A program made the position numbers and the translations under genes. Below the pieces are notes generated by a model, which was not told the DNA's origin, made no database searches, and saw only the letters and a list, made by a program, of their open reading frames with translations. From NCBI GenBank assembly GCA_024693365.1, contig JAILLF010000010.1, positions 1-64,000 on the forward strand: a stretch of 64,000 nt of DNA. The letters run 5' to 3'. Below, piece by piece: positions 41,615-50,903 of the stretch. The DNA comes from Acetatifactor sp. GTDB lineage: Bacteria > Bacillota > Clostridia > Lachnospirales > Lachnospiraceae. Positions within the stretch are counted from its first letter, which is position 1, and every line of letters begins with the position of its first letter.

Positions 41615-43639
41615 ATGGAGTTTAGGAACGACAACGGCGCGCTTGTGTTTAAGCGTGCGGGCGAGACGGTTCGCATCGAAGCTTGGGGAGAGAATTCCCT
41701 TCGCGTGCGGGCAACAATGTTGCCGGAGTTTACCGGAAATGACTGGGCGCTGACGGAGAAACCAGGCGTGACGCAAGGAAAGGTAGAGTTTTTTGAGCGG
41801 GATCATTGGGTGGGAGACGGAAACGTTGACAAGCGGGAATATGCGTCGATCACTAACGGAAAGATCCGTGCGGAGGTGAACTTTGTCGGCATTATTTCCT
41901 TCTTTGAGGGAGAAAAACTCTTGCTGAGAGAGTATTATCGCTCCTATGACGGTACCATTTCCCAGGGAAGCAGATGCTTAAAGCTCGTAAACCGTGAGTG
42001 GAAGGGTATCATTGGAGGCACCGGATATGAACTGAACCTGAAGTTCGATGCCAATGACGGCGAGAAGATCTACGGCATGGGACAGTATCAGCAGAGCTAC
42101 ATGGACATGAAGGGATGCGTTCTCGAACTCGCACAGAGAAATTCACAGGCTTCCGTTCCATTCTATATTAGCAACAAGGGCTATGGCATGCTGTGGAACA
42201 ACCCGGCAGTTGGCCGAGTAAGCTTTGCAAATAACTATACCGAGTGGATTGCCAGGTCTACGAGACAGATGGATTATTGGATCACCGTTGGTGAAACGCC
42301 GAAGGAGATCCTGAAGACCTATACCGGCGTTACCGGACGCGCTCCGAAGTTCCCTGAGAGCCTGATGGGACTGTGGCAGTGCAAGCTTCGTTACCGCACT
42401 CAGGAGGAGGTTCTTGAGGTTGCCCATGCCTATCAAAAAGAGGGAATTAAGATCGACATGATCGTGATCGATTTCTTCCACTGGACGGTTCAGGGCGACT
42501 GGAAGTTCGACAAGACGTATTGGCCGGATCCAAAGGCCATGGTGGACGAGTTGCATTCCATGGGCATCAAGGTCATTGTTTCCGTATGGCCCTCCGTGGA
42601 CAGAAAGAGTGAGAATTTTTATCCCATGATGGACAGGGGGCTTCTCATCAAGACGGAGCGTGGCGCAGCACAGACCTATGATTATCAGGGCGACTGCGTG
42701 GAAATCGATCCGTTTAACCCTGAGTGCCGCAAGTACGTCTGGGAAGTATGCAAGAGAAACTATTATGATCTCAGTTTTGACGGATTCTGGCTGGACAACT
42801 CCGAGCCTGACTATGGCGTATATGACTTTGAAAACTATCGTTACAGCATTGGTCCTGCGCTGGAGTGCAGCAATCTCTATCCCCAGATGTACAGCCGCGT
42901 GTTTAATGATCCCATGAAGGAAATGGGAGACGGCACGGTGGTGAATTTGATGAGATGTGCGTGGGCCGGCAGTCAGAAATACGGCAACGTGATCTGGTCT
43001 GGCGACGTGCCCAGCACCTTCTATTCCTTCAAGGAACAGGTGATGGCAGGTCTGAATATGGGACTTGCGGGCATTCCCTGGTGGACCACCGACATCGGCG
43101 GCTTCATGACGGACGACGTAAAGGATCCTGATTTTAGACAGCTTCTGATCAGATGGTTTCAGTTCGCGGTATATTCTGCAGTCCTTAGAATGCATGGCGA
43201 CAGAGGTCCTTACAACATTCCGCCTCTGGATAACCGTGACTGGGGCGGCGGATACCTGCACACCGGTCAGCCCAACGAGCTTTGGAGCTATGGCGAAGAC
43301 AATTACAAGATCATGCGCAAATACTATGATCTTCGCATCGCCATGCACGACTATATAAAGAGCCTATACGAAGAAGCTTCGGCAAACGGTTCTCCTCTGA
43401 TCCGCGCCATGTTCTTCGAATTCCCTGACGACGCAAAATGCTGGGAGCTGAATGACCAATACATGTTTGGCTCAAAATATCTTGTTGCTCCCATCTTTGC
43501 ACTGAACCAGTTTAAGCGCGACGTATATCTGCCTGCCGGACGGTGGAAGCTCACCTCCGACGGAACCATTTTCGAAGGTGGCCAGAACGTGACCGTCGAT
43601 GCCCCCATCGAATACATGCCCGTATTCGAACGCTGCTAA
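41615..43639 (+). CDS. Glycoside hydrolase family 31 (alpha-glucosidase/alpha-xylosidase)
   Basis: A 674-residue GH31 enzyme with the N-terminal beta-sandwich, (beta/alpha)8 barrel and C-terminal sheets. Catalytic nucleophile Asp lies in FDGFWLDNSEPDYG (about residue 398); the acid/base Asp in VIWSGDVPSTF (about 466). GLWQCKLRYRTQEEV and DFFHWTVQGDWKFD also mark the family and are nearest to YicI-like alpha-xylosidases. There is no signal peptide, so it acts on imported oligosaccharides. ATG 41615 follows CAGGAGGAAA. No transporter is adjacent; control by the LacI-type operator is likely. Confidence 0.92.
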   Translation: MEFRNDNGALVFKRAGETVRIEAWGENSLRVRATMLPEFTGNDWALTEKPGVTQGKVEFFERDHWVGDGNVDKREYASITNGKIRAEVNFVGIISFFEGEKLLLREYYRSYDGTISQGSRCLKLVNREWKGIIGGTGYELNLKFDANDGEKIYGMGQYQQSYMDMKGCVLELAQRNSQASVPFYISNKGYGMLWNNPAVGRVSFANNYTEWIARSTRQMDYWITVGETPKEILKTYTGVTGRAPKFPESLMGLWQCKLRYRTQEEVLEVAHAYQKEGIKIDMIVIDFFHWTVQGDWKFDKTYWPDPKAMVDELHSMGIKVIVSVWPSVDRKSENFYPMMDRGLLIKTERGAAQTYDYQGDCVEIDPFNPECRKYVWEVCKRNYYDLSFDGFWLDNSEPDYGVYDFENYRYSIGPALECSNLYPQMYSRVFNDPMKEMGDGTVVNLMRCAWAGSQKYGNVIWSGDVPSTFYSFKEQVMAGLNMGLAGIPWWTTDIGGFMTDDVKDPDFRQLLIRWFQFAVYSAVLRMHGDRGPYNIPPLDNRDWGGGYLHTGQPNELWSYGEDNYKIMRKYYDLRIAMHDYIKSLYEEASANGSPLIRAMFFEFPDDAKCWELNDQYMFGSKYLVAPIFALNQFKRDVYLPAGRWKLTSDGTIFEGGQNVTVDAPIEYMPVFERC

Positions 43640-43659
43640 ATACGATATGTGATCTTATG

Positions 43660-43782
43660 TGGCCCCCACCGTGGCCGCCAAGGCCCACGCCGGGAATAAT
43701 TTGGCCCCCACCGTGGCCGCCAAGGCCCACGCTGGGAACAATTCGGCCCTCACCGTGGCCGCCAAGGCCCTCCTCCTGGAAC
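43660..43782. repeat. Left GC-rich tandem array, 42-bp units
   Basis: Three units starting at 43660, 43702 and 43744, each of 42 bp (the last a little shorter), containing GGCCCCCACCGTGGCCGCCA and then AGGCCCACGC. The first two differ at only a few bases. Unit length is a multiple of three, and translation gives a 14-residue repeat with WPPPWPPRPTPG on the + strand. The GC content is far above the surroundings. Confidence 0.85.
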
Positions 43783-43820
43783 GGCTCGGACTGCACTAAG
43801 CTCACCTGCGGCCCTCAGGC

Positions 43821-43860
43821 AAAGACGAGCCTAAGATTATAAATCTTAGGCTCGTCTTTT
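43821..43860. terminator. Bidirectional terminator inside the repeat region
   Basis: A perfect 18-bp stem (43821-43838 with 43842-43859) with a three-base loop, flanked by A and T runs on either side. It lies midway between the left and right arrays. Confidence 0.88.
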
Positions 43861-43895
43861 GAGTTCCTTGGTTCGCTAAGTGCTGCCGGCTAATT

Positions 43896-44018
43896 GTTCC
43901 AGGAGGGGGGCCTTGGCGGTCGCGGTGGGAAGCATGGATTGCCTTGGCAGCCCAGGTGGGAAGCAGGAGGGCCTTGGCAGCCCCGACGGGAAGCATGGGG
44001 GCATGGCGGCCGTGACAG
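43896..44018. repeat. Right GC-rich tandem array, 30-31-bp units
   Basis: Units anchored on CCTTGGC at 43911, 43942 and 43972 and a diverged one at 44002, with a consensus CCTTGGCAGCCCNGGTGGGA then AGCANGGNGGG. The array is inverted relative to the left one: 43896-43934 matches the reverse complement of 43744-43782 with about four or five differences. It ends right at the -35 of the era promoter. Confidence 0.8.
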
Positions 44019-44047
44019 TTGACGGAAAACCAATTATTTGGTATACT
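44019..44047 (+). promoter_or_regulatory. SigA promoter of era-recO
   Basis: TTGACG (44019-44024), 17-bp spacer, TATACT (44042-44047), 38 bases before the era start. Confidence 0.7.
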
Positions 44048-44084
44048 TTGAGGATGTAAAAAAAAAGCGAAAAGAGGAAATGCA

Positions 44085-44999
44085 GTGAATTCAAACCAAT
44101 ATAAAACCGGATTTGTAACGCTGATCGGCCGCCCAAACGTGGGGAAGTCCACTTTGATGAATCATTTGATCGGACAGAAGATCGCGATCACCTCGAATAA
44201 GCCTCAGACTACGAGAAACCGCATCCAGACTGTTCTGACGACGGATGAGGGACAAATCGTGTTTCTTGACACGCCTGGAATTCATAAGGCAAAGAACAAG
44301 CTTGGAGATTACATGGTCAACATTGCGGAACGGACGCTGAACGAAGTGGACGTAATCTGCTGGCTTGTGGAGCCGACCACCTTCATCGGCGCAGGCGAAA
44401 AGCACATCATCGAACAGCTGCAGAAGACAAAAACGCCAGTGATCCTTGTGATCAATAAGGTGGATACCGTAAAGAAAGAGGAGGTTCTTCTCTTTATTGA
44501 CACTTATCGTAAGGAATATGATTTTGCAGAGATTGTACCCGTCTCCGGACTCAAGGAGATTAACACGGATGAGCTGATCAAATGCATTTTCAAATACCTT
44601 CCCTACGGGGATCCCTTCTATGATGAGGATACCGTGACTGATCAGCCCATGCGCCAGATTGTTGCGGAACTCATCCGCGAGAAAGCGCTTCGAAGCCTTG
44701 ACGAGGAGATCCCTCACGGCGTGGCAGTGACCATCGAAAGCATGAAGGAAGTTGGGAACATATGCCACATTGAAGCCACCATCATCTGCGAGAAGGATTC
44801 TCACAAGGGAATCATTATCGGTAAGGGCGGTCAAATGCTAAAAAAGATTGGATCCAAGGCGAGACCTGAGATCGAGGACATGTTGGAGATGCAGGTAAAT
44901 CTGCAGCTTTGGGTCAAGGTGAAAAAGGACTGGAGAGACAGTGACGTATTGATGAAGAACTTTGGTTATAATCCCAAGGAAGCCAAGGGGAATGACTAA
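44085..44999 (+). CDS. era: GTPase Era
   Basis: Era (304 residues), an essential GTPase that binds the 3' end of 16S rRNA during small-subunit maturation. GTG 44085 follows AGAGGAAA. G1 is GRPNVGKSTL, G3 is DTPGIHKAKNKLG, G4 is NKVD and G5 VSGL. The C-terminal KH domain has the RNA-binding GKGGQMLKKIG. Length is normal. recO follows after 25 bases, the common Firmicute order. Confidence 0.97.
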   Translation: MNSNQYKTGFVTLIGRPNVGKSTLMNHLIGQKIAITSNKPQTTRNRIQTVLTTDEGQIVFLDTPGIHKAKNKLGDYMVNIAERTLNEVDVICWLVEPTTFIGAGEKHIIEQLQKTKTPVILVINKVDTVKKEEVLLFIDTYRKEYDFAEIVPVSGLKEINTDELIKCIFKYLPYGDPFYDEDTVTDQPMRQIVAELIREKALRSLDEEIPHGVAVTIESMKEVGNICHIEATIICEKDSHKGIIIGKGGQMLKKIGSKARPEIEDMLEMQVNLQLWVKVKKDWRDSDVLMKNFGYNPKEAKGND

Positions 45000-45024
45000 A
45001 TGACAACGGAAAGGGGAGGGCGTG

Positions 45025-45675
45025 ATGCAGGATTTTATCTTTGTGACCGGGATTGTTTTGAAGCAGTCGCCCTCCGGTGAATATGACAGAAGAGTGACGA
45101 TCCTTACGAAGGAATGCGGAAAGATCGTGGCCTTTGCGAGAGGAGCAAGAAGGCAGGGGAATAAGCTGGCAGCCGCCACGAATTCCTTTGCCTTCGGCAC
45201 GTTTAAACTATATCAAGGCCGGGATGCCTATACGCTTGCAGATGCCGAAATCAAGAATTATTTTGAAAATTTGATGAGTGATTTTGAGGGGGCGTATTAT
45301 GGCATGTATTTCGCTGAGATCGCGGATTATTATGCCAGGGAGAACAATGACGACAGAATGCTCCTCGGGCTTTTGTATCAATCGTTAAAAGCATTATCCG
45401 CGCCGTCAATTCCGAGACCCTTGGTCAAAGTGATCTATGAGTGCAAGGCCATCGCGGTCAACGGTGAATTTCCGGGCGTGCCAAGGGACCGCGAGTTGTC
45501 CGCGTCGGCCGTATATGCATTGGAGTATATTGCGAGCAGTAGCCTGGAGAAGCTCTATACGTTCACGGTGACGGAGGAGGTTTTGGCGGAGCTTTCGTCG
45601 GTTGCCGAAGAATATTGTAAAAAATACCTTAGGCATGACTTCAAAAGCCTTGAAATTCTAAAAACTCTCTGTTGA
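45025..45675 (+). CDS. recO: DNA repair protein RecO
   Basis: RecO (216 residues) helps load RecA on SSB-coated DNA in the RecFOR pathway. The N-terminal OB fold (FVTGIVLKQSPSGEYDRRVTILTKECGKIVAFARGARR) and helical middle are clear. The start is ATG 45025, after GGGGAGGG; a GTG directly before is possible. The protein is shorter than the usual 240-250 residues because the cysteine-rich zinc motif found in many RecO proteins is absent, replaced by VNGEFPGVPRD. Such zinc-less forms exist in Clostridia. Confidence 0.88.
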   Translation: MQDFIFVTGIVLKQSPSGEYDRRVTILTKECGKIVAFARGARRQGNKLAAATNSFAFGTFKLYQGRDAYTLADAEIKNYFENLMSDFEGAYYGMYFAEIADYYARENNDDRMLLGLLYQSLKALSAPSIPRPLVKVIYECKAIAVNGEFPGVPRDRELSASAVYALEYIASSSLEKLYTFTVTEEVLAELSSVAEEYCKKYLRHDFKSLEILKTLC

Positions 45676-45700
45676 ATTTTTCCGCGTGAGCGGTTATAAT
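45672..45700 (+). promoter_or_regulatory. SigA promoter of the lipoprotein gene
   Basis: TTGAAT (45672-45677), 17-bp spacer, consensus TATAAT (45695-45700). The -35 covers the recO stop codon. Confidence 0.7.
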
Positions 45701-45743
45701 AGATTGAATTAACGATGACTTTTTGCGGAAAGCTGGTTCATGC

Positions 45744-46373
45744 ATGAAAAAAAAGAGAAAAATGCTTGCCAGTCTGGGCGTCGTTTTGGTCATGGGAATG
45801 GTATTCGCCGGCTGCGGAAAGGACGATTCCTGGAAGAAATGGACGCAGGAACAAATGGCGATTGATAAAGACGGCCAGATCACTTACTGCGTAACGGACA
45901 ACTTTGACAAAAACTACTATGATCTGGAAGAGTTGACGGGAATGGCGGTGCAAGAGGCCGCTCAGTATAACGGGGAGCATAAAAGAGGCGAAAGTACCCC
46001 CGTGACGATCGCAGAGATCGCAAAGATCAATGAGAACGGAAACGAGGTTCGCGTGGTCTATCAGTTCGACGGGTATGAATCCTATACGGGATTTGTGGGT
46101 ACGAAGCTTTATTACGGCACGTTGGAAGAAGCAATCCGGCAAAAACTCATTTTCACTGGATCTGAGCTGTACGGCGCATCTGGGACGATCACTCTGGACG
46201 AAGCAACAAAGGAGAAAATGAAAACAAGACACGTTCTTGTGACGGATGCAAAGACGTTAATCAGTTTACCCTATGATGCTCAGTATTACAGTCATGACGT
46301 AAAGATGCTGGAGAATGGAACGGCCGATACGACGGGCTGTGAGGACGTGGCTGTCATCCTGCTGAAAAAGTGA
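45744..46373 (+). CDS. Lipoprotein of unknown function
   Basis: A 209-residue exported lipoprotein: signal sequence MKKKRKMLASLGVVLVMGM with lipobox FAGC (Cys about 24). The mature part is mixed alpha/beta, contains two further cysteines and is not similar to anything I recognise. The N-terminal mature sequence DDSWKKWTQEQM is followed by ITYCVTDNFDK. It has its own strong promoter between recO and glyS and may be envelope-associated. Confidence 0.78.
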   Translation: MKKKRKMLASLGVVLVMGMVFAGCGKDDSWKKWTQEQMAIDKDGQITYCVTDNFDKNYYDLEELTGMAVQEAAQYNGEHKRGESTPVTIAEIAKINENGNEVRVVYQFDGYESYTGFVGTKLYYGTLEEAIRQKLIFTGSELYGASGTITLDEATKEKMKTRHVLVTDAKTLISLPYDAQYYSHDVKMLENGTADTTGCEDVAVILLKK

Positions 46374-46442
46374 ATGAATCGTCCGTGGCAGTGCCTTGGA
46401 TGATAAGATAAATATTTTAGAGAAGAGAGAAGAGGAAAGACT

Positions 46443-47831
46443 ATGGAAAAGACAATGGAAAAAATCGTTGCGTTGGCGAAGGCCAGAGGTTTTGTGTATC
46501 CCGGTTCCGAGATTTACGGCGGACTGGCGAATACCTGGGATTACGGTAATCTCGGCGTAGAGCTGAAGAACAACGTAAAGAAGGCCTGGTGGCAGAAATT
46601 CGTTCAGGAGAATCCTTATAACGTGGGCGTTGACTGCGCGATCCTGATGAATCCCCAGACTTGGGTGGCCAGCGGACATCTCGGCGGCTTTTCCGATCCT
46701 CTGATGGATTGTAAGGAGTGTCATGAACGTTTCCGCGCAGATAAGCTCATCGAGGATTACTGCGAGGAGAAGGGTATCAAGCTGGACGAGAGCGTTGACG
46801 CCTGGAGCCAGGAAAAGATGAAGAATTTTGTGGAAGAGCAGAACATTCCCTGCCCTACCTGCGGAAAGCATAACTTCACCGATATCCGTCAGTTCAACCT
46901 AATGTTCAAGACCTTCCAGGGCGTAACCGAGGATGCAAAGAATACCGTATATCTTCGCCCCGAGACCGCTCAGGGTATTTTCGTAAACTTCAAGAACGTA
47001 CAGAGAACCTCACGTAAGAAGCTTCCTTTCGGCATTGGCCAGATCGGAAAGTCCTTCCGAAACGAGATTACTCCCGGTAACTTCACCTTCCGTACCAGAG
47101 AGTTTGAGCAGATGGAGCTTGAGTTCTTCTGCAAGCCCGGCACTGACATGGAGTGGTTCCAGTATTGGAGAGGCTTCTGCCGTGACTGGCTGTTCTCCCT
47201 TGGCATGAAGGAGGACGAAATCCGTCTTCGCGACCACAGCCCCGAGGAGCTTTGCTTCTACAGCAAGGGCACCACTGACATTGAGTTCCTGTTCCCCTTC
47301 GGCTGGGGTGAGCTTTGGGGCATTGCCGACAGAACGGATTATGACTTGACTCAGCATGCAAATACCTCTGGCGAGGACATGACTTATTTTGACGATGAGA
47401 CCAATGAGAAATACATTCCTTACGTGGTTGAGCCTTCCCTTGGCGCAGACCGCGTAGTGCTTGCCTTCCTTTGCGCTGCATATGACGAGGAGGAGCTGGA
47501 AGGCGGAGACGTGAGAACCGTGCTTCATTTCCATCCCGCACTGGCACCCGTGAAGATCGGCGTGCTTCCTCTTTCCAAGAAGCTTAACGAGGGCGCAGAG
47601 AAGATTTATACTCAGCTTTGCAAGAAATATAACTGCGAGTTCGATGACAGAGGAAACATCGGTAAGAGATATCGCCGTCAGGACGAGATTGGTACTCCTT
47701 TCTGCGTAACCTATGATTTTGATTCCGAGACCGACGGTTGCGTAACCGTAAGATTCCGTGATTCCATGGAGCAGGAGCGTGTTGCCATCGCGGACTTAGA
47801 TGCATATTTCGCAGACAAGTTTACGTTCTAA
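46443..47831 (+). CDS. glyS: Glycine-tRNA ligase (homodimeric type)
   Basis: A 462-residue alpha2-type class II GlyRS, which charges tRNA-Gly. Features are the N-terminal [21 protein letters not shown], motif 2 ([13 protein letters not shown]), the GDM-type TDYDLTQH region, motif 3 ([19 protein letters not shown]) and the anticodon-binding domain ([19 protein letters not shown]). AGAGGAAAG precedes the ATG. No T-box is visible in the 69-base leader. alaS follows after 24 bases in the same direction. Confidence 0.96.
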   Translation: MEKTMEKIVALAKARGFVYPGSEIYGGLANTWDYGNLGVELKNNVKKAWWQKFVQENPYNVGVDCAILMNPQTWVASGHLGGFSDPLMDCKECHERFRADKLIEDYCEEKGIKLDESVDAWSQEKMKNFVEEQNIPCPTCGKHNFTDIRQFNLMFKTFQGVTEDAKNTVYLRPETAQGIFVNFKNVQRTSRKKLPFGIGQIGKSFRNEITPGNFTFRTREFEQMELEFFCKPGTDMEWFQYWRGFCRDWLFSLGMKEDEIRLRDHSPEELCFYSKGTTDIEFLFPFGWGELWGIADRTDYDLTQHANTSGEDMTYFDDETNEKYIPYVVEPSLGADRVVLAFLCAAYDEEELEGGDVRTVLHFHPALAPVKIGVLPLSKKLNEGAEKIYTQLCKKYNCEFDDRGNIGKRYRRQDEIGTPFCVTYDFDSETDGCVTVRFRDSMEQERVAIADLDAYFADKFTF

Positions 47832-47855
47832 CAACCAAAGAAAGAGGAAAACATC

Positions 47856-50507
47856 ATGAAAAAATTTACCTCAACGGAGCTTAGAAAAGCTTGGAAAGAG
47901 TTTTATATTGAGAGAGGTCATAAGGACGTGGGAGCCGTATCGCTTGTGTCGGACGGATCCACCGGAGTTATGTTCAACGTGGCTGGCATGCAGCCGCTGA
48001 TGCCTTATCTTCTTGGCGAAAAGCATCCCATGGGAACGAGGCTTTGTAACGTGCAGGGCTGCGTTCGTACCAACGACATTGATTCCGTAGGCGACAAGAG
48101 TCACGGCACGTTCTTCGAAATGATGGGAAGCTGGAGCCTTGGAGATTATTTCAAGAAGGAGCGTTGCCAGTGGAGCTATGAGCTTTTGACCGGGTTGTTC
48201 GGCTTTGACGCGGATCATCTTGCGGCAACGGTATTTGCGGGTGATGAGAATGCTCCCAGAGATGAGGAGGGTGCGCAGTACCGCATTGCATCCGGCTTCA
48301 AGAAAGAGAATATTTTTTATCTTCCCGCAGAGGATAACTGGTGGGGACTGGAATACGGACCCTGTGGTCCTGACAGCGAAATGTTCTACGTGAAGGATGA
48401 CGTACCGCCCTGCGGCCCCGATTGTAAGCCGGGTTGCCACTGCGGCAAGTACACGGAGATCGGTAACGATGTGTTTATGCAATATGAAAAGCATCAGGAT
48501 GGTCATCTGACTCCGTTAAAGCAACAAAACGTGGATACCGGTTGGGGACTTGAGAGAATTCTTGCTTTTCTGAATGGATTGGATGACGTTTACAAGATTG
48601 ACCTGCATGCCCCTGCAATCGCTTATATTGAGCAGGCAAGCGGCATCAAATATGATTCTGACGAGAAAATGACCAGATCCATGAGAATCCTTGCGGATCA
48701 TACCCGTACGGCCGTGATGCTGATCGGCGACGAGAAAAAGCTCCTTCCCTCCAATGCCGGCGCGGGCTACGTGCTCAGAAGACTGATCCGCCGTGCCGTG
48801 AGACATGCAAGGACTCTTGGCTTAAAGAAAGAGAATATCTTAAAAGTTGCAGAAGCATACATTGGCGTTTATGCAGAAAGCTATCCCCTTGTGGAGAAGA
48901 ACAAGGCGTTCATCCTTTCTGAGCTTGGCAAAGAGATTGAACGTTTTGAGGCAACTCTTGAGAATGGCCTGAAGGAATTTAAGAAGATCTTAGAGGAGAA
49001 GCTTGCTGCGAAGAGCGACAGGATCGACGGCAAGTCTGCGTTTTATCTGTATGATACCTTTGGTTTCCCCATCGAGCTCACCGTTGAACTCGCCGAGGAG
49101 GAAGGCCTTACCGTAGATGAGGCAGGGTTTGCAGCTTCCATGGAAGAACAGAAGGCTAAGGCACGTGAGAACGCAAACTTCTCCGCAAAGCTTTCCGCTG
49201 ACGCAAATCTTTTTGAGGATCTTGGAGATGCGTTCACGACCGAATTTGTCGGCTATGACGTGATCATGAATGAAACGACGATTGCTGCGATTGCATCCGG
49301 TGATGCACGCGTGGATGAGGTCGCTGAGGGCGAGGCGGGCACTATCGTAGTTCCCGTAACGGCATTTTATGCAACCATGGGCGGTCAGAAGGGTGACTTC
49401 GGCGTAATCCGCGGTGAGAATGGCTTGTTTAAGGTGGAAGAAACCGTAAAGCTTCCCGGCGGTAAGGTTGGTCACGTGGGTAAGATGGTCTCCGGAAAGC
49501 TTTCCGCAGGCGATCGCGTTCGCATGGAGGTGGATGCCGCAAACCGCGCAAGCACTTGTAAAAACCATACGGCGACGCACCTTTTGCAGGCAGCGCTTCA
49601 GCAGGTTCTTGGCAATGACGTTCATCAGCAAGGTTCCTATCAGGACGGCGCAAGAACCAGATTTGACTTTAGCTTTTCCCGTGCAATGACGGAAGATGAG
49701 ATCGCTAAGGTAGAAGAGATCGTCAATGCAAAGATTTTAGAAGATGTTCCCGTTGTAACTGACGTCATGAATATCGAAGAGGCAAAGAAGAGCGGCGCCA
49801 TGGCTCTGTTTGGAGAGAAGTACGGCGAGACGGTCCGCGTCGTGTCCGTTGGTGATTTCTCGAAGGAGTTCTGCGGCGGTACGCACGTTAAGAGAACGGG
49901 CGACATTGCATCCTTCAAGATTCTTTCTGAGAGCGGCATTGCTGCAGGCGTGAGAAGAATTGAGGGACTGACCAGCGCAAACGTGATCGAGCATTACAAG
50001 GCGATCGAGGAGACCTTAAAGCAGGCAGCCGCTGCAGCTAAGTCCACGACTGCAAATCTGGTAGAAAAGATCCAGCATTTGCAGGCGGAAGTTAAGGCAC
50101 TTTCTTCTGAGAATGAGTCCCTGAAATCCAAGCTTGCCAAGAATTCCCTTGGCGACGTGATGAATCAGGTAAAGGACGTAAAGGGCGTGAAACTCCTTGC
50201 CGCGAGCGTAGCAGGCGTAGACGTGAACGGGCTTCGCGATCTGGGAGATCAGCTGAAGGATAAGCTTGGCGAGGGCGTTGTGGTTCTGCTTTCCGAACAG
50301 GACGGTAAGGTTAACATGATTGCAATGGCAACGGACGGCGCAGTAAAGGCCGGAGCACATGCAGGCAACCTGATCAAGGGAATTGCGGCATTGGTAGGCG
50401 GTGGAGGCGGCGGTCGCCCGAACATGGCTCAGGCCGGCGGCAAGAATCCCGCAGGAATTTCCGCTGCAATCGCGGAAGCCGAGAAGGTTTTGGAAGGGCA
50501 ATTATAA
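47856..50507 (+). CDS. alaS: Alanine-tRNA ligase
   Basis: AlaRS (883 residues). The class II core covers about residues 1-250 (STELRKAWKEFYIERGHK, QPLMPYLLGEKHPMGTRL, motif 2 region and GNDVFMQYEKHQDG), then the tRNA-recognition domain, an editing domain with HTATHLLQAAL and CGGTHVKRTGDI zinc/active-site residues that clear Ser- and Gly-tRNA-Ala, and the C-terminal C-Ala domain with a final GGGGGGRPNMAQAGG. The CGPDCKPGCHCGKY insertion near residue 190 is typical of a clostridial/archaeal-like branch. Probably co-transcribed with glyS. Confidence 0.96.
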   Translation: MKKFTSTELRKAWKEFYIERGHKDVGAVSLVSDGSTGVMFNVAGMQPLMPYLLGEKHPMGTRLCNVQGCVRTNDIDSVGDKSHGTFFEMMGSWSLGDYFKKERCQWSYELLTGLFGFDADHLAATVFAGDENAPRDEEGAQYRIASGFKKENIFYLPAEDNWWGLEYGPCGPDSEMFYVKDDVPPCGPDCKPGCHCGKYTEIGNDVFMQYEKHQDGHLTPLKQQNVDTGWGLERILAFLNGLDDVYKIDLHAPAIAYIEQASGIKYDSDEKMTRSMRILADHTRTAVMLIGDEKKLLPSNAGAGYVLRRLIRRAVRHARTLGLKKENILKVAEAYIGVYAESYPLVEKNKAFILSELGKEIERFEATLENGLKEFKKILEEKLAAKSDRIDGKSAFYLYDTFGFPIELTVELAEEEGLTVDEAGFAASMEEQKAKARENANFSAKLSADANLFEDLGDAFTTEFVGYDVIMNETTIAAIASGDARVDEVAEGEAGTIVVPVTAFYATMGGQKGDFGVIRGENGLFKVEETVKLPGGKVGHVGKMVSGKLSAGDRVRMEVDAANRASTCKNHTATHLLQAALQQVLGNDVHQQGSYQDGARTRFDFSFSRAMTEDEIAKVEEIVNAKILEDVPVVTDVMNIEEAKKSGAMALFGEKYGETVRVVSVGDFSKEFCGGTHVKRTGDIASFKILSESGIAAGVRRIEGLTSANVIEHYKAIEETLKQAAAAAKSTTANLVEKIQHLQAEVKALSSENESLKSKLAKNSLGDVMNQVKDVKGVKLLAASVAGVDVNGLRDLGDQLKDKLGEGVVVLLSEQDGKVNMIAMATDGAVKAGAHAGNLIKGIAALVGGGGGGRPNMAQAGGKNPAGISAAIAEAEKVLEGQL

Positions 50508-50525
50508 ACTCTTCAGAAAAAACTG

Positions 50526-50553
50526 TTGACGAATGAAATTTTTATGATATAAT
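50526..50553 (+). promoter_or_regulatory. SigA promoter of rpsU
   Basis: TTGACG (50526-50531), 16-bp spacer, consensus TATAAT (50548-50553). The leader of about 80 bases contains a CAGTC/GACTG hairpin close to the ribosome site. Confidence 0.75.
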
Positions 50554-50641
50554 GTCATTAGTGTGCGTGATAAGCGCCACAAAAAATAACCCAATCAGTC
50601 AGAAATGCTAGCGGGACTGAAGGGAGGGTCGGGTGTAGAAC

Positions 50642-50818
50642 ATGTCAAACGTAATCGTAAAAGAAAACGAGACTTTGGACAGTGCATTGCGCCGCTTCAA
50701 GAGAAGCTGTGCAAAGGCTGGTATTCAGCAGGAGATTCGTAAGCGTGAGCATTACGAGAAGCCTAGCGTGAAGCGTAAGAAGAAGTCTGAGGCTGCGAGA
50801 AAGCGCAAATATAACTAA
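50642..50818 (+). CDS. rpsU: 30S ribosomal protein S21
   Basis: S21, 58 residues, starting [20 protein letters not shown] and ending in a highly basic tail ([13 protein letters not shown]), as in all Firmicute S21 proteins. It sits on the 30S platform near the anti-Shine-Dalgarno region. The gene has its own promoter and terminator. The GGGAGGG site lies about 14 bases from the ATG, which is longer than usual. Confidence 0.95.
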   Translation: MSNVIVKENETLDSALRRFKRSCAKAGIQQEIRKREHYEKPSVKRKKKSEAARKRKYN

Positions 50819-50825
50819 AAAAGTC

Positions 50826-50855
50826 AATCCCCAGCCGATTTCGACTGGGGATTTT
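50826..50855 (+). terminator. Terminator after rpsU
   Basis: AATCCCCAG pairs with CTGGGGATT around a CCGATTTCGA loop that can fold further; T residues follow. Confidence 0.85.
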
Positions 50856-50903
50856 GATTCACGGAATTTAGGCTTATAGCCGGAAATTTTAGAGGAGTCG
50901 AAA

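Noticed and set aside
42143..43348. A 401-codon minus-strand frame opposite the GH31 gene
   Set aside because: Shadow of a real gene; composition is unlike protein and no start signal is seen.
43551..43805. A minus-strand frame of Gly/His repeats
   Set aside because: Product of the same repeats; no ribosome site and the other half lies antisense to GH31.
43543..43842. A + strand frame through the GC-rich repeats (PPWPPRP repeats)
   Set aside because: It begins inside the GH31 gene in another frame and has no ribosome site; noted as a repeat rather than as a gene.
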